Positions 41,817 to 53,775 of a stretch of DNA of 64,000 nt are shown here, piece after piece. Made by a program: the position numbers and the translations under genes. The DNA comes from Morinoia aosen. Taxonomy: Eukaryota > Arthropoda > Malacostraca > Amphipoda > Talitridae. Each line of letters starts with the position of its first letter. Within the stretch, counting starts at the first letter, position 1. The DNA lies in contig CM059563.1 in the NCBI GenBank assembly GCA_030386875.1, forward strand, positions 32,650,139 to 32,714,138, in the 5' to 3' direction. A model generated the notes under the pieces. The model ran no database searches, was not told the origin of the DNA, and saw only the letters and a program-made list of their open reading frames with translations.

Positions 41817-44521
41817 ATCACAGCACGACAGCCCACCTCAACCGAACAAAGACCGGGAACCCAAGCATGGCTATCAGCAGGGCACGCCCCAAGCAGGACC
41901 CGAGCGACAAGCAAACCCAGAACGAAGTTGGCGAGAATCCGAAAGCCAGGGCACTTAATTCTCGTTCGGCTACGACAGGAGGCAGAGCATGCAGCAAAAC
42001 TTTCCTGTCCGACGTTTTCGACGAGAGATCGGGCCGGTCGTGTCGCGTCTACGCCATTCTGGATGAGCAGAGCACGACATCCTTCTGTTCTTCCAAGCTG
42101 CTAGACACTCTTCGGGTGACAGGCCCCAAGTCGTACTACACACTAGAGACCTTGTCCGATCAATCCGTCGTTCGACAGGGTAGATACGTGTCCGGATTGA
42201 AGATCAAGGAGGTTTCCGGAAGCAGAGTCTTCGAGTTCCCGCCAATGTTCGAGTGCGACCTCATTCCCGACACCAAGAGGGAAGTGGCGACTAAAGAACG
42301 TGTGGAAAAGACCCCGGAAATAGCTCACTTTGCTCCTCGCTTCCTCACCCTCGATGACAGAGCAGAAGTTGCGGTGCTTCTTGGGACGGACAGCGGGGAC
42401 ATACTGTACAGCTACGCTGACCAACATCGCCAAAGTGCTCCATTTTTCCATCACACAGCCTTGGGTTGGGCCGTGGTCGGCAAAGTGAACGACAGCGCCA
42501 GCCCTTCGCTCGGAAAATGATGCACAATCCTGAAGATAGCAGCTGAAACCACTCATGAACATCTCAGCGCCAGAATGTGTTTCGGGCCGTCCCCCGAAAA
42601 GGACATGTTCATCCAACAACCCGACGACGAGATGCCTGGTCCGTCTCACGACGACCGTAAGTTCTTGAAAGCGATGAAGGAAATAAAGGTAAATGATGAA
42701 GGCCACCTTGAAGCGCCACTGCCGCTAAGATCGCTCGACGCGACGCTGCCCGACAACAGAGTGGCAGTGTTTCGTCGTCAAGAGAATACACTGAAGAGGC
42801 TAACGAAAGAGCCGGCGAAATTACAGCAGTGTCTAGACGCTGTGAGAAAAAATCTCGACATGCGTCACGTCGAGCAGATACCTGTAGGCGAAAGGAACCG
42901 ACAGGGCGGGCTCACCTGGTACATCCCCATCTTCCCAGTGGTTCAAGAGAAGAAATCCAAGGTGAGGCTCGTCTTCAACAGCACTGCCAAGTATCAAAAG
43001 ACTAGCCTCAATACGTGCCTGCTGTCAGGACCAGACTACAACAACCGTCTGCGAGATGTGCTAACGAGATTTCGGGAGCACAAGATCGCCTTCGTAGCCG
43101 ACGTTGAGAGCATGTTCCACGCCTTCCACGTACCGCCGGATCACAAGAATCTAATAAGATTCAACTGGTGGGCCGACAACGACCCTAAGAAGCCCCTCGT
43201 GCCACATCGAGCGCGCGTGCACGTATTTGGTAACACCAGCAGTCCCGTCGTAGCCACGATATGCCTTCACCGCGCTGCCAAGGGAACCGCCAGCGAATTG
43301 CAGCCCGAAGATATAGAACACCTCGAAGCAGCGCAAGATTATGTAACGTCGCACTACTACTGCGATGACGGACTTGGAACTGCACCAGACCCCACCAAAG
43401 CTATCGGAATCTTGCGAACTGCTAAATATCACCTGTCGCGGTACCACATCAGACTGCACAAGATCATGTCTAACTCCATGGAGGTCCTCAAGACCTTCCC
43501 CACGAGTGAGAGAGCGACTGAAGACGACATCGACCTGATTACAGCCCCCAACCATAGCACACTCGGCATGTCGTGGAACATTGCCAGCGGCTGCTTTGTG
43601 CTGAAAGTGAACATACCAGACCGCCCTCACACGAAGCGAGGACTGCAATCTGCAATCAATTCGATCTACGATCCTATCGGCTTCGCCAGCCCAGTCACAC
43701 TCGGCGGACGACTCATCCTACGAAACATGCTCTCCGAAACCGACCGAGCATCCGGTGGTAAGACCTTGGATTGGGACGAGCTCATTCCGAGCTGCACAGT
43801 TCAGTCGTGGCTGCGCTGGCTCCAGAGCCTTCAATGCCTGCATGAACTCTCAATTCCAAGCTGCTTCCTTCCGCCGGAATCGAATGGAGACGGCACACAA
43901 ACCTTGCACATTTTCTCGGACGCCTCGCAGGACGCAATCGGAAACGTGATGTACCTGCGTACGGCCACCAACAACGGCCAAGGTCACGTCGCATTCGTAC
44001 ACGGAGAAAGCCGTGTGGCTCCACGAGCTGCCACCTCGATCCCTAGGCTAGAACTGTGCGCAGCAGTGGGAGCAGTGTTGTCAAGCCTGCATACGATACA
44101 GGAACTGAAAAGGAAACCTGCTCGGGTATACTTCTATTCGGACAGCAAGGTTGTGCTGGGTTACAACAGAAACAACTCTGCGAGATTCAGTCGGTATGTT
44201 CAGAGAAGGGTGGACACCATCCGTCAGAGTAGCAACCCGTCCCAATGGAGCTACGTCGACACCACATCCAATCCCGCCGACCTAGCCTCGAGACCGACAG
44301 ACCCTTCGAGACTAATGCAGACGGAATGGCTCAAGGGTCCGGCATTTTTAATCAGCGACGTCGTCTCCCTTTCCTCCACATCGGCTTACCTGACGGACCC
44401 CAAGGAACTCCCCGAGGTGGAAAAAAGGGCCGACGTTCAAGTTCTTCGAACGACGGGGAATATCGCTGAACTTCTATTCGCCAAGCTCTTCCAAAATTCA
44501 GTTCATGGTCAGCCATCCTGA
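41804..44521 (+). pseudogene. pol: BEL/Pao pol: protease, RT, Pao peptidase-like domain, RNase H
   Basis: One frame for about 905 codons, with a single TGA at 42518-42520. The protease-like domain has AILDEQSTTSF (catalytic-type Asp). From the ATG at 42575, the RT has ADVESMFHAFHV (D176) and YYCDD (D264, D265), the BEL version of YxDD. The domain with YDPIGFASPVTLGG (about 365-378) is characteristic of Pao elements. RNase H has HIFSDASQDAIG and VYFYSDSKVV. At about 44497 a frameshift moves the frame into the integrase. The long upstream match and BEL-specific domains make the assignment firm. Confidence 0.92.
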
Positions 44522-46076
44522 GGATCGCCGCCAGAGTAGTAGCTCTGTCGCAAAAGCTACTCAACAGAGTCCTCCTTCGAAGAGCCAACCAAAACAGCCA
44601 CATCACCGTTGCCGACCCTCAGGCCTTGGCTCACAACGTCCTGGTCCTGGAAGCCCAGAAGTCCGCCTTCTCAGATCTTTTCGACCGGATGCGCCAAAAG
44701 GGAAGTGTAGCCCCTCGACACAAACTTTCCAGCCTCGCACCCTTTGTTGTCGACCAAAGCGGGCTGATCAGAGTGGGAGGTAGACTTGCCATCTCAAACT
44801 TCCCAGAAGATATCAAGCACCCCTTGCTGCTCCCCTTTAACCACCCCATCAGCACCGCTGTCATGATGCCCTACCATCAGAAGACGAAGCATCAAGGCCG
44901 GCACGTGACGCACGCTTCCATTCGAGAAGCCGGGTATCACATCGAGAACGGCCGGAGAGCGATACAGAAGTTGCTGCGGAACTGCGTCATCTGTCAGCAA
45001 CTAAGAGCCTCTTTCTTGACCCCGCAAATGGCCGAACTACCGAAGGAACGCTCCGAGACCGCGCCGCCCTTCACCTTCGTGGGTTTCGACGTCTTTGGTC
45101 ACTGGATGATAAACAACGGCCATCCACAAGAAGAAACGCCCTCCTCATAAAGTGCTGGGCTCTACTTTTCACTTGCCTCGCCTCTCGCGCAGTTCATATC
45201 GAGATGCTGCCATCCCTCAACACTCCTACCTTCATCAACAGCTTCAGGAGGTTCATAGCGGTGCGAGGTCCCTGCTCGGTCCTGCGATCCGACAGAGGCA
45301 CCAACTTCATCGGAGCCAAGAACCTAGCCGAAGAAGTCAACGTTCAGCAGGCCAGTCGGGCTCTATTGGACCTGGGCGTGCGTTGGGAGATGAACCCGCC
45401 GCATGCCTCTCATTTCGGCGGAGTATGGGAGCGCAAGATATGTCAAATCCGAAGGTGTTTAGAAGCAGCCCTCCTGCACGCTGGTCAACACCCTCTGTCC
45501 TTCGACGAATTACACACCCAACTGCAGGAAGCGGCAGCTATCGTGAACTCCACCCACTTGTGGGAGACGTCCTTCGATCCCAATGAACCGCTGCCAGTGA
45601 CCCCAAACATGCTCCTGACGCAGAAGACCAGCACGCCACAGCACGACAGGCCTGCCCTCGCTCGACACGAACCCGCTTACGGGAAGCAGCGATGGAAAAA
45701 GGTGCAGTACCTGGCAGATCAGTTTTGGCTGAGGTGGAGGAGAGGCTACATCTACGAACTGCAACAGCGCAGCAAATGGAGGGCCGTCAACTCACCGCTA
45801 ACGAAAGGAAACATAGTCCTAGTGAGGGAGAAGATGGCTAGGAGAACAACCTGGCCGACAGACGTCATCGAAGAGACCCTCCCCAGTCATGATGGGTCGC
45901 TGAGGACAGCCACTGTGCGGCTCGCACGACGAAATGACAACGATGGGGTCCAACGGGTGGTGCGTCCCGCCACTGAATTGGTCCTCATCCAGCGCCCCCC
46001 CCCCCCGGCGGCAGTAGTTAGGTGGATTTCTCCAACCGGGGGGGTAGTGTCGCGTCTTACAAGGCGCGAATTTTGA
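44497..46076 (+). pseudogene. BEL/Pao integrase, frameshifted
   Basis: 44497-45150 carries the integrase finger: HVTHASIREAGYHIENGR then CVICQQLRA, and the start of the core, FVGFDVFGHW (first Asp). A frameshift near 45125 enters 45204-46076, with LRSDRGTNFIGA (second Asp) and ASHFGGVWERK (Glu), then a C-terminal domain found at the end of BEL pol proteins (RWKKVQYLADQFWLRWRRGY, GNIVLVRE). All three catalytic acids persist. A run of C's at 45996-46005 codes a Pro tract near the end. Confidence 0.9.
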
Positions 46077-48201
46077 GAAATATTATTCGGCAACATTTTG
46101 CGGAACCGTACTGGTCCGTAAGACTGACGCAGCGTTCTATTTGACTGAAGTGCTCGTGGAAAAGAATTTCTCCCTGGATAATCTTAAGTTTCTGTGTGAT
46201 TAGCAGTGTGATTATGTGTCAGAAAACTATAAATTAAGTTCCTGTGTTCTCGAACTAGCTATACTTGTCGCTCCGCCACCATGTATTGTGTGTTTGATAG
46301 TGGTGAACAGCCGGTTCCTAAAGCATTCAATGATGCTTCTGGCAGCCGGCGAACCACCTACATTGAGTCAGACTAGCCGTTTTGATATTGTGAATTTCTA
46401 GTGCTTCCTCTAGCCAGTATGCTGCATTGTGATGCTAGGAATTTAACGGTTCAGATTCTAAAATAACAGTATTTAGCAGGCCCAGTGAATGTGTGAATTT
46501 TAGAAATTTGCTCATTGATTTTAACTCTGAAATTTGAGCTGAATATTGAACTTCAGTTTAACCAATCACAAGTGACGTGTTAAAGTATAAAAAACATAGG
46601 AGGTGAATAGTCAGTCGGTACTAGCGACTTTACTGTGCGTAGCTCAAATTTTTACAAAAAAAAAAAAATAAAATACATTTATCTTTTGAATGTCAATATC
46701 TTGTTGGCTCTTCACCCATGAGCTGTGCTGGGCAAGTTGCGCCAGTCAGTAGGATAGAATCCTAGAGTTAAAGTATTTTCATAGGTAGACTAGGAATATG
46801 CCCAGAAATTTTTGCGACCACTCGCCCATGTGATTTTGTGTTCTCAGGGTGACGTTGGCCAAAGTGTACTTGTTGCCCTAGGGACAGTTACCATGTATTT
46901 AAATTAAGTAATTCAAATTTGGCGACTCATTTTAAACCCTTCCAGTATTAGGCTGATCAATGAAATAGCCATTTTTTGACAATAGGATTTTAGACAGTAG
47001 CTGATCTGCTGTATTCATGTACATTGACTTTAAGCTCTGATTATTCTGCGGCTGAATAGGCCGTAGTACTAGTCTGCTGTCACTATTCTAATGTTGCCCC
47101 TGCATCAGAGACCTAACCCTTTTAAACCTTTTCATCTCACCAGGTAGATAAAGAAAAATAAGAAAAATTCATTTCTTTTGGTTGAAACAGAGAGGCTATT
47201 CCAACGTGTGAGAGACCTTCCCCCATCGTTTGTGAGTATACGAGGGTGCTGTCAGATCGTCTCACCGAGGTTGTAAACCAGTACTTCTGTAGCATTTAAC
47301 CCGTGTAAACAATTAGAACTGATTCTAAAGCCGAGTGCCGGCAACTAAAATTAGTGTGTGCACGTGTACTGTTCTCCTTTGACCACAGTGCACATATTTA
47401 GTTGTTTGGAAACTATGATGGGAAGATAAAGGAAAATCTTCCATGTGTATGTTTATAAAATTGGATTTATGCATTACTGTGTGCTCAATACAAAGTATAA
47501 AAATGTATTTCCCATTTGGAAAGTCAAACATTCTTTAATATTCTGCCTCAGAAGTTACAATAGTTGTCTCATTGTGTTATGCTTTTTGCCTGACAATTAT
47601 TGATCCCTTTCCATGTATTGCTATTCTCCTATTGCTATTCTCTGTATGCTGGAAGTCGCGGGTTCGTTCCCAGCGCTGGCGCGGAGATTTTCCCCGTTGG
47701 GTATAAGGGAAAGCTCAAGCACAATACCCCACTCAACCTAGGTGTCGGAAATGGGTACCGGCTTTACGGGGGAACCGTCATGGTGTCCTATATATAGGGT
47801 TAGTTATAAGACATTTGAAAAACCAATGCTAAGATCATATGTACCAGGCTTGATTGGAAATAAAGCATCCCAAAGATGCCGATGTTAACCTTTAACCTTT
47901 AACCTTTATTGCTATCATATTTAGTTCCAGCATTATTTAGTCGCTCTTCGTACCTTAGTCGGCTACTTCTCATCCATATTTGAACTAGAAGTTTCTTATT
48001 ATGTGGTATTATATAACTTAATTGGTCAGGCGTCAGTGTTCTTGAACTAGGAGTTTTCTTATTTTGCGGGGATTCCTCGTATTGTGCCGAACCTGAAATA
48101 TACTGTTTGTGCAGTTCGCGGAGTCATCGGGGCTTGAAATAAAACTGAAGAAACCTCGTACTCTTTGGCGTCCCCTTGATGTCCGTTCATTCGCGTTGAT
48201 G
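46048..48201 (+). repeat. 3' LTR of BEL/Pao element, interrupted by a SINE
   Basis: Begins TGTCGCGTCTTAC after a purine tract. Matches 37915-39792 apart from the insertion at 47639-47906 and scattered substitutions. Confidence 0.88.
47639..47906 (+). mobile_element. tRNA-derived SINE, copy 2
   Basis: 268 bp flanked by TATTGCTAT (47630-47638 and 47907-47915); the 5' LTR shows the empty site. Carries a B box GGTTCGTTCCC, the same body as copy 1 (CAATACCCCACT; GTTATAAGACATTTGAAAA) and a TTTAACC repeat tail. The A-box side is shortened. Confidence 0.92.
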
Positions 48202-49884
48202 ACTATGAAGTTTAGTGTTTTGCTTCGTGCGAGTAATTCAATTTTTACTTATTAGTTTTAAGTACACCAGTTTGATGTTCTGGTATCAACAAAGTTCCGA
48301 CAAATAGGTTTGACAGGGTCACCAGCATTTACTGTGCCTATGGCTAGGCACATAAATACAAATTTAAGATTTAAGATTGAAAGTCTGTTTGGCCCTATGA
48401 CTCAGTAGGAGTAGGTAATCGGGTGCTTTACTGGCACCGAGGTTTTCCTGTACTTGCACGAACTTTACCTCTGCAGGGTAGTGAGAAACAACGACTATTC
48501 ACCTTTTCTCCTCTCTTTATTTTTGACGCTGAGGGGTGCCGTGGCCACGGTCCACTCATTGGGGTGAATCCGCTTCTTGAGGCGGGGTTCCGGATTCAGT
48601 CCTGGCGGCGTACTCCAGCCGCGCGCGGCGGCTCGTGGGAGTCCGTTGTGGGTCCAGGTGAGGACTTGAATATGAGTGTAGTTATCCGCTGATGCGGGTG
48701 ATTTGAGTGGCTTAACGAGTAGAATGGCCGTAGTGGAATGGACGGCGAGAAGGAAAAGGTGAAGCCTGAACGCTTGGAGCGAGGCAATAGTGGAGGCTTG
48801 AAGTTTTCAACGAGAATTAGAAAGTCTCGAAAGAGGCAGTACCTTGGTCTGGTTACTGCATGTGGAGCCGTGGGGCTGAGTGAATCTGAGGAACGTCTCA
48901 AGTGAATATGAGGAAGGTCTATTTTTCGGCTCAATGGCGGGGATTGAGGACTAGGTGGCTGTGTTTGTGTGTTGTCTCGTAGGTCCTTCTGTGCGGGAAG
49001 GAGGCACTGGGTTACTTGTTCAAGCACAGTTAGAGAGGGAAAACAGTCGCTGCACAAGCCAGGCTGTGAACGACTGCTGATTCACATTATTGCCTCGGAT
49101 CGAGGAGTCTCTATGCAACAACATCAACCGTAATTCTAGCGCCCGAATACGGCCGAAGGTTATCGCAATATTGACAACGTCGTATGGACAATCATGAAAC
49201 TCCCAGGTGCAAGTCTCCCCATTTACCTAACCCAAAACTATGCTCAGAGTACTACTAGAAGTGAGCACGGCATATCTTTGGACTGTCTCCAGCATGGAGT
49301 GCAAGGTCAGTCTACGAGATTCAAAAGGTCGTTACTGGATAAGTCTACGTACAAAAGGAGTTTGCTGATTTAAATCAAGGATGTCACAGCTAAATACTCT
49401 AGGGTACACTTACTAGAATACACAAGTGCTTTAGGTTTGGCAGCTGATATATTAGAACAATTTACACTAAGCAAACAGTCAAGGACTGTCTGCAATAACC
49501 ATATCTAAGCCTAAAGTTAACTAGGATCAATGCTAACTTATCCCATTTGGAAAATACCAGAGGAACACCCACAGAGCTTCAACAGTTAAAATATGAGTAA
49601 TCATTAACACAATTAGGTTATTAATTTCCCAAGTCATTTACATGAAAAAGAGTTTCTGCAGAAATTGATGAAATATCTTGGCGCAAGAATATTTCGGCAT
49701 CTTATTGCTTAAACATTGAACTAAACATCATCTCTGGCAACGACCTGAAACAATGACAATGTGTGTGAGGTGAATATGCAGCCTAATGACAACAGGAATT
49801 TGCAGGTTGGGCTAACAACTCAACAAAGGAAAACCAGGGTATTCTGGGGAGAAGTTTGGGAAAATTTGTACTCTAGAGCATTTA
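48202..49884. other. unassigned interval right of BEL
   Basis: About 1.7 kb with no recognised gene. A GGTTCCGGATTCAGTCC stretch near 48583 resembles a polymerase III B box but no A box was found. Otherwise I see nothing. Confidence 0.4.
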
Positions 49885-50530
49885 GAATATAATGACTAAG
49901 TGAGGTAAACTCGAGCTTAGCACCTAACATTTAACACTTGTTACTTACATACGCCCCTCTGGGGCCCAAGCACTACACTCAGACGAATCTCTTACGTGAA
50001 TGACGGGCTCTGCCTGGGGAGCTGGCTTTATTTACGTACGATACAGGAAGCTTGCGAAATGGTTCTGCGTGAAAACGCGATGAAAGCTGATGCTCGAAAA
50101 ATGTTTACATATATCGGGTCAAATTTTAATAGATTTCGGGGTAATGTTGAATGACAATAGTAGTCTAAAATTATAAGAATGATTGCGTTAAATTTATTTA
50201 ATTTTTAGAAGATGGTTTTAATAATTTATGAAACTTAGGCTGAAGTGCGGCTGAGGGCGTTCACTACAAAGTTACGTGACAGCTGGCTTTATATACGAAC
50301 GATAACCGGAAACGCATGCGAAATGGTTCTGCATCAAAACGCGTGAGGGCTAATTTTCGGAAATGTCGAAGTATTTTAGGTCCAAATTTTAATAGATTTC
50401 GGGGTAATATTAAATGAACTATGTAATCTAAAATTGTAGGAATAATTGTGTTAATCTTATTCAATTTTTAGAAGATAGTTTTAATAATTTATGAAATCAT
50501 GCTGAGGTGCGACTGAGGGAGTTCACTACA
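49885..50530 (-). repeat. R1 outer end with tandem ~250-bp terminal units
   Basis: 49885-50030 matches inverted 20085-20230. Two tandem terminal units follow (about 50029-50268 and 50269-50530), each ending TTCACTACA; the left arm has one (19841-20090). Confidence 0.85.
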
Positions 50531-50700
50531 AGCCTCTGAAAACTCCAGTGTTAAGACTATTGAGTCGAGTGCCTTAATTCCTACCGAGTTTTCCCAACCG
50601 GTAGCTTTTCCCATACTCGACAAGTGGCATTATCATAACCCCACAATGCCGAGTCACTTAGGGTCGTAACCCTCCACACTTAACACCATCAGATTCGTAT
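50531..50700 (-). repeat. R1 core fragment
   Basis: Matches inverted 24325-24440 (CTATTGAGTCGAG; GAGTTTTCCCAACCGGTAG), here joined directly to the R1 outer end. Confidence 0.75.
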
Positions 50701-52143
50701 ATTCATCTTACTTATTTCTGCCGACAACAATGAGCACCACAGCCGTCAGTTCAATGCAGCAGAACGAACGTTCTTTCCATAATTAGGAGTATTTCCTCAT
50801 CTTTATTTTGTTATTTCTTTCTCTTTTCTTTATTAATATATAACGTCCGTATGACAAATATACCATGAAATACATTTTGTGTGTACACCAATAAACAGGT
50901 TTATAGATGTGAGGGTTGTGCAAAGTTTATAATGAATTAAATTTTGGCTAACGTTGTTCCGCTATTTCAAAATCATTCTCCAGATGTTTTCAATCGATTT
51001 TCGGCTTAGCTGGGGGGAAGGGGGAATTTGAGCATTGCATTTAGTCTTTTTATTTTTTCCGTGCGTTTCAGCGCACACTAGCACTGAACTTTCAAATCGG
51101 AAAAAACTCTAAATTTCTGTAATTAAGGTTGTCACTTTGGATCAAGGCCTAATCTACCTATATGTGCCAAATTTTGTGAATATTCTCCACTCAGATGTGA
51201 TATCCGGCCACAATGTTATTCCATTTTATCCCACGTGCACATGTCCGTATAATGCTGAAGAGTTGTGTTGCTTCTTGACTATAACCTGATTTTTCTTAAA
51301 AATTTCTGTGAGGAAATTAAAAACCAGTTCATTTTTATGTTTTTCGAAGTCTTCATTTCCTTTTAGTTAGTTTTTTTTGCGAAATTTTTTTTTGGATTAC
51401 AGTGAGCTCAACTGTCATTTTCTGTGTAGTAGATGGTAGGCTGCTTTTATCTTTTATTTAATGTATGTTTTTTTATTTGTTTAATATTTCATTTTCAAAA
51501 AGTATATACATTAATATGTGTGTGTACGTGTGTAGGTATATATATGTATCTACATAAATAGATATGTGGTGCCTAGTAAATTTCTAAATATATTGTAATG
51601 AATTATATATTAAAACTAAAGTGTCGGTTGCGATTTAAAGTTAATTTTTTTTAGTGACACCAAAAAAATAAATATTTCACAAGCGCATCACGCATCGAAT
51701 TACTAAAGGCTCTATGGCAACATTTTGCCAAGGCCGACCGTCAGGCTGTAGACACCAGCCCATTTGCCTAGCTACTACGTCAGAATGTAGACGTAGTGTA
51801 TTCCCAACTTGAACCGTCTGGGTGAGTGTCTATTTTCTGCCAGTGTTTAATTATTGTGTTGTTGAAATAACTACTACTTTCGTGCCTTGTGGTCTGTGTA
51901 AAATTTTGGTTCTTATAATACATTGAGAATTTTAGAACGGAGCTTACGATCAAATAATATAATTATTTCTTTACATAATTCGTGATTACTAGTGCGACTT
52001 ACAGACATTACGTTGAATTTTGATAATGAACTAATAATGATATGTGTCCATAGTCGTTATAGTCATTTCATTTAAATCTTTTGTGCCTAGATATAATAAT
52101 TGCATTAGGCGTGTCAACGTGCTAGAAATATGTCTTTACAAGT
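50701..52143. other. unassigned interval with R2-like fragment
   Basis: No gene seen. 51200-51610 shares blocks with R2 (GAGCTCAACTGTCATTTT versus 18248; the GTGTGTACGTGTGTAGG stretch). The rest is A/T-rich and unassigned. Confidence 0.45.
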
Positions 52144-52556
52144 TATAGTAGGTTAGGTAACCCTACACTAGAGCACAGCATAGGTTCCACATAGACACAA
52201 CACAGTCACAGTGCTGACCAACATAGACAATGCAATGACACAGCAATTTAGGTAAATAGTTCACTCACCTCTTGGATACCTTAACTTAAATACTCAATTT
52301 GCAGTACTGTGGCTAGCAAGAGTAGAGCGGAGATAGACGGGAATATATAGAATAGAGTAGAATAGAATTAGTACATTAGTTTAGAAATTAAGAAGTTAGA
52401 TACCAACCACAGTAGGTAATTATATACACACTCGGTCAACATTTACTTGTTGTTGAACCCAAGACCACTAGCAGACTGACTTGCGAGTGTTGCTCTCTCG
52501 AGCGTTGCCAACTTTTGGTCTCTCTAACTAGAACTTACACTACTCGCTATATTACA
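52144..52556 (-). repeat. 3' LTR of Gypsy-4
   Basis: 413 bp; minus strand TGTAATATAG...CTACTATA (TG...TA ends). Confidence 0.92.
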
Positions 52557-52621
52557 CCCCTCCCTCCTTAATTAGAAACCCTTCCCTGTATCCCCAGTCC
52601 TCTTATTCATAATAGTCAATC

Positions 52622-53775
52622 CTAAAGGTCCATTCTCACCACAGGCTTCCGAGCCCGGGTAGACCTGCGTGAGATGCTAGCACTTGGAGGCTCGTGCATC
52701 CTAGCCTCCTGGGTGGGAATCGGGTAATCAGGTGTTTCGGAGTCAGGTTCATTGGTCGGAGGTGGTGGGTATGAATTTTGAGCAGGTTGTGGAAACACAA
52801 CGGTTTCCTCCGTAGGTTGTTCCAAGAGTTCAGGGATGGTGTTCGAGCAGGTAATAACTTGGTCCTGGTGTCGACGAACGACCTCTCCCCCCTTCAGTTG
52901 GCACTTGTAGGATACCGGGCCTGTTTTCTCAATGTTGGTAGCAGGGGTCCATTTTGGGGAACCCGGCGTGTATTGACGGACCATCACAGGTGACTCCGGC
53001 GGAATGTCAACCGCGCGAGACCCTGGGTGGTATCTTTTCTGAGCGTCCTGGCGTTGAGCAGCTTTGGACGCGATTGCTTCTGACGGCCAAAGCAGATCAA
53101 GACGAGAGCGAACTTTCCTGCCTAACATATCAGGTCGGCCGGTGTAACACCTGTTGTTGAGTGGGGTGTCAGCCGAGAGTTGAATAGAAACCTGTCTAGT
53201 GCTAGGCGTAGGGGTTCCGTTGACTTCCGTATATTCTTCTTGAACGTTTGTACCATATGCTCTGCTTGTCCATTTGTTGAAGGATGATATGGTGCGCTTG
53301 TAATATGCCGCATACAACATGCCTTCACGAATTCTTGGAATTCCGCCGATGTGAAACACGTTGCATTGTCCGAGACAATTGTTACCGGAAATCCAAAGGT
53401 TGCAAAAGTGTGTTTCAGGCACGAGATCGTTTCGCTAGAGGTTGTAGTAGTTGTGGGAAAAATTTCAACCCACTTAGAGTGTGCATCCACGATCACTAGA
53501 TAGTATTTTCCATCCATTGGGCCCGCGTAGTCAATGTGTATGCGGTGCCAAGGCTTCGCAGGCCATTCCCACGGATGGAGTTCAGCTTTCGTTGGTGCAG
53601 CTCGAGTTTCTTCTAGATCTTTGTCCAGCAGCGGCCACCATACATGGCTGCGAGCTAACTCCTTCATCCTGGATGATCCAGCATGGCCAGAGTGAAGTTC
53701 GTCCACAATGGCTTGTCTGAGAGCTGTGGGTACAATAATTCTTGCTCCCCAGAGCACACAGCCATTTTGTGTGGA
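52622..53775 (-). pseudogene. Gypsy-4 integrase, frameshifted, zinc-finger cysteines lost
   Basis: The first piece (53775-53122) has HSGHAGSSRMKELARSHVWW, the HxxxH side of the integrase finger. The following CxxC is missing: the sequence goes from DLEETRAAP to LHPWEWP, so a short deletion is likely. The core is present: HIDYAGPM, VSDNATCF and STNGQAEHMV (Asp, Asp, Glu). After a shift near 53150, the C-terminal part (to 52622) has GRKVRSRLDLLWP and a basic SH3-like segment. The LHPWEWP motif is typical of Mag/K02A2.6-type elements. Confidence 0.88.

Larger units (their letters stand above)
37915..48201 (+). mobile_element. BEL/Pao LTR retrotransposon, decayed
   Basis: LTRs at 37915-39792 and 46048-48201 (the second enlarged by a SINE; 1878 versus about 1877 bp without it). 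Plus-strand gag with zinc knuckle, then pol with aspartic protease, RT, Pao peptidase-like domain, RNase H and integrase. A purine tract GGGGGGGTAG precedes the 3' LTR. Stops and two frameshifts disrupt the reading frames. No target duplication was found at the outer ends, so the right boundary (about 48201) or the flank may be rearranged. Confidence 0.93.

Noticed and set aside
52622-53422. 266-codon frame taken as one protein
   Set aside because: Only the part after about 53160 continues the integrase; the upstream part is out of frame with the integrase core.
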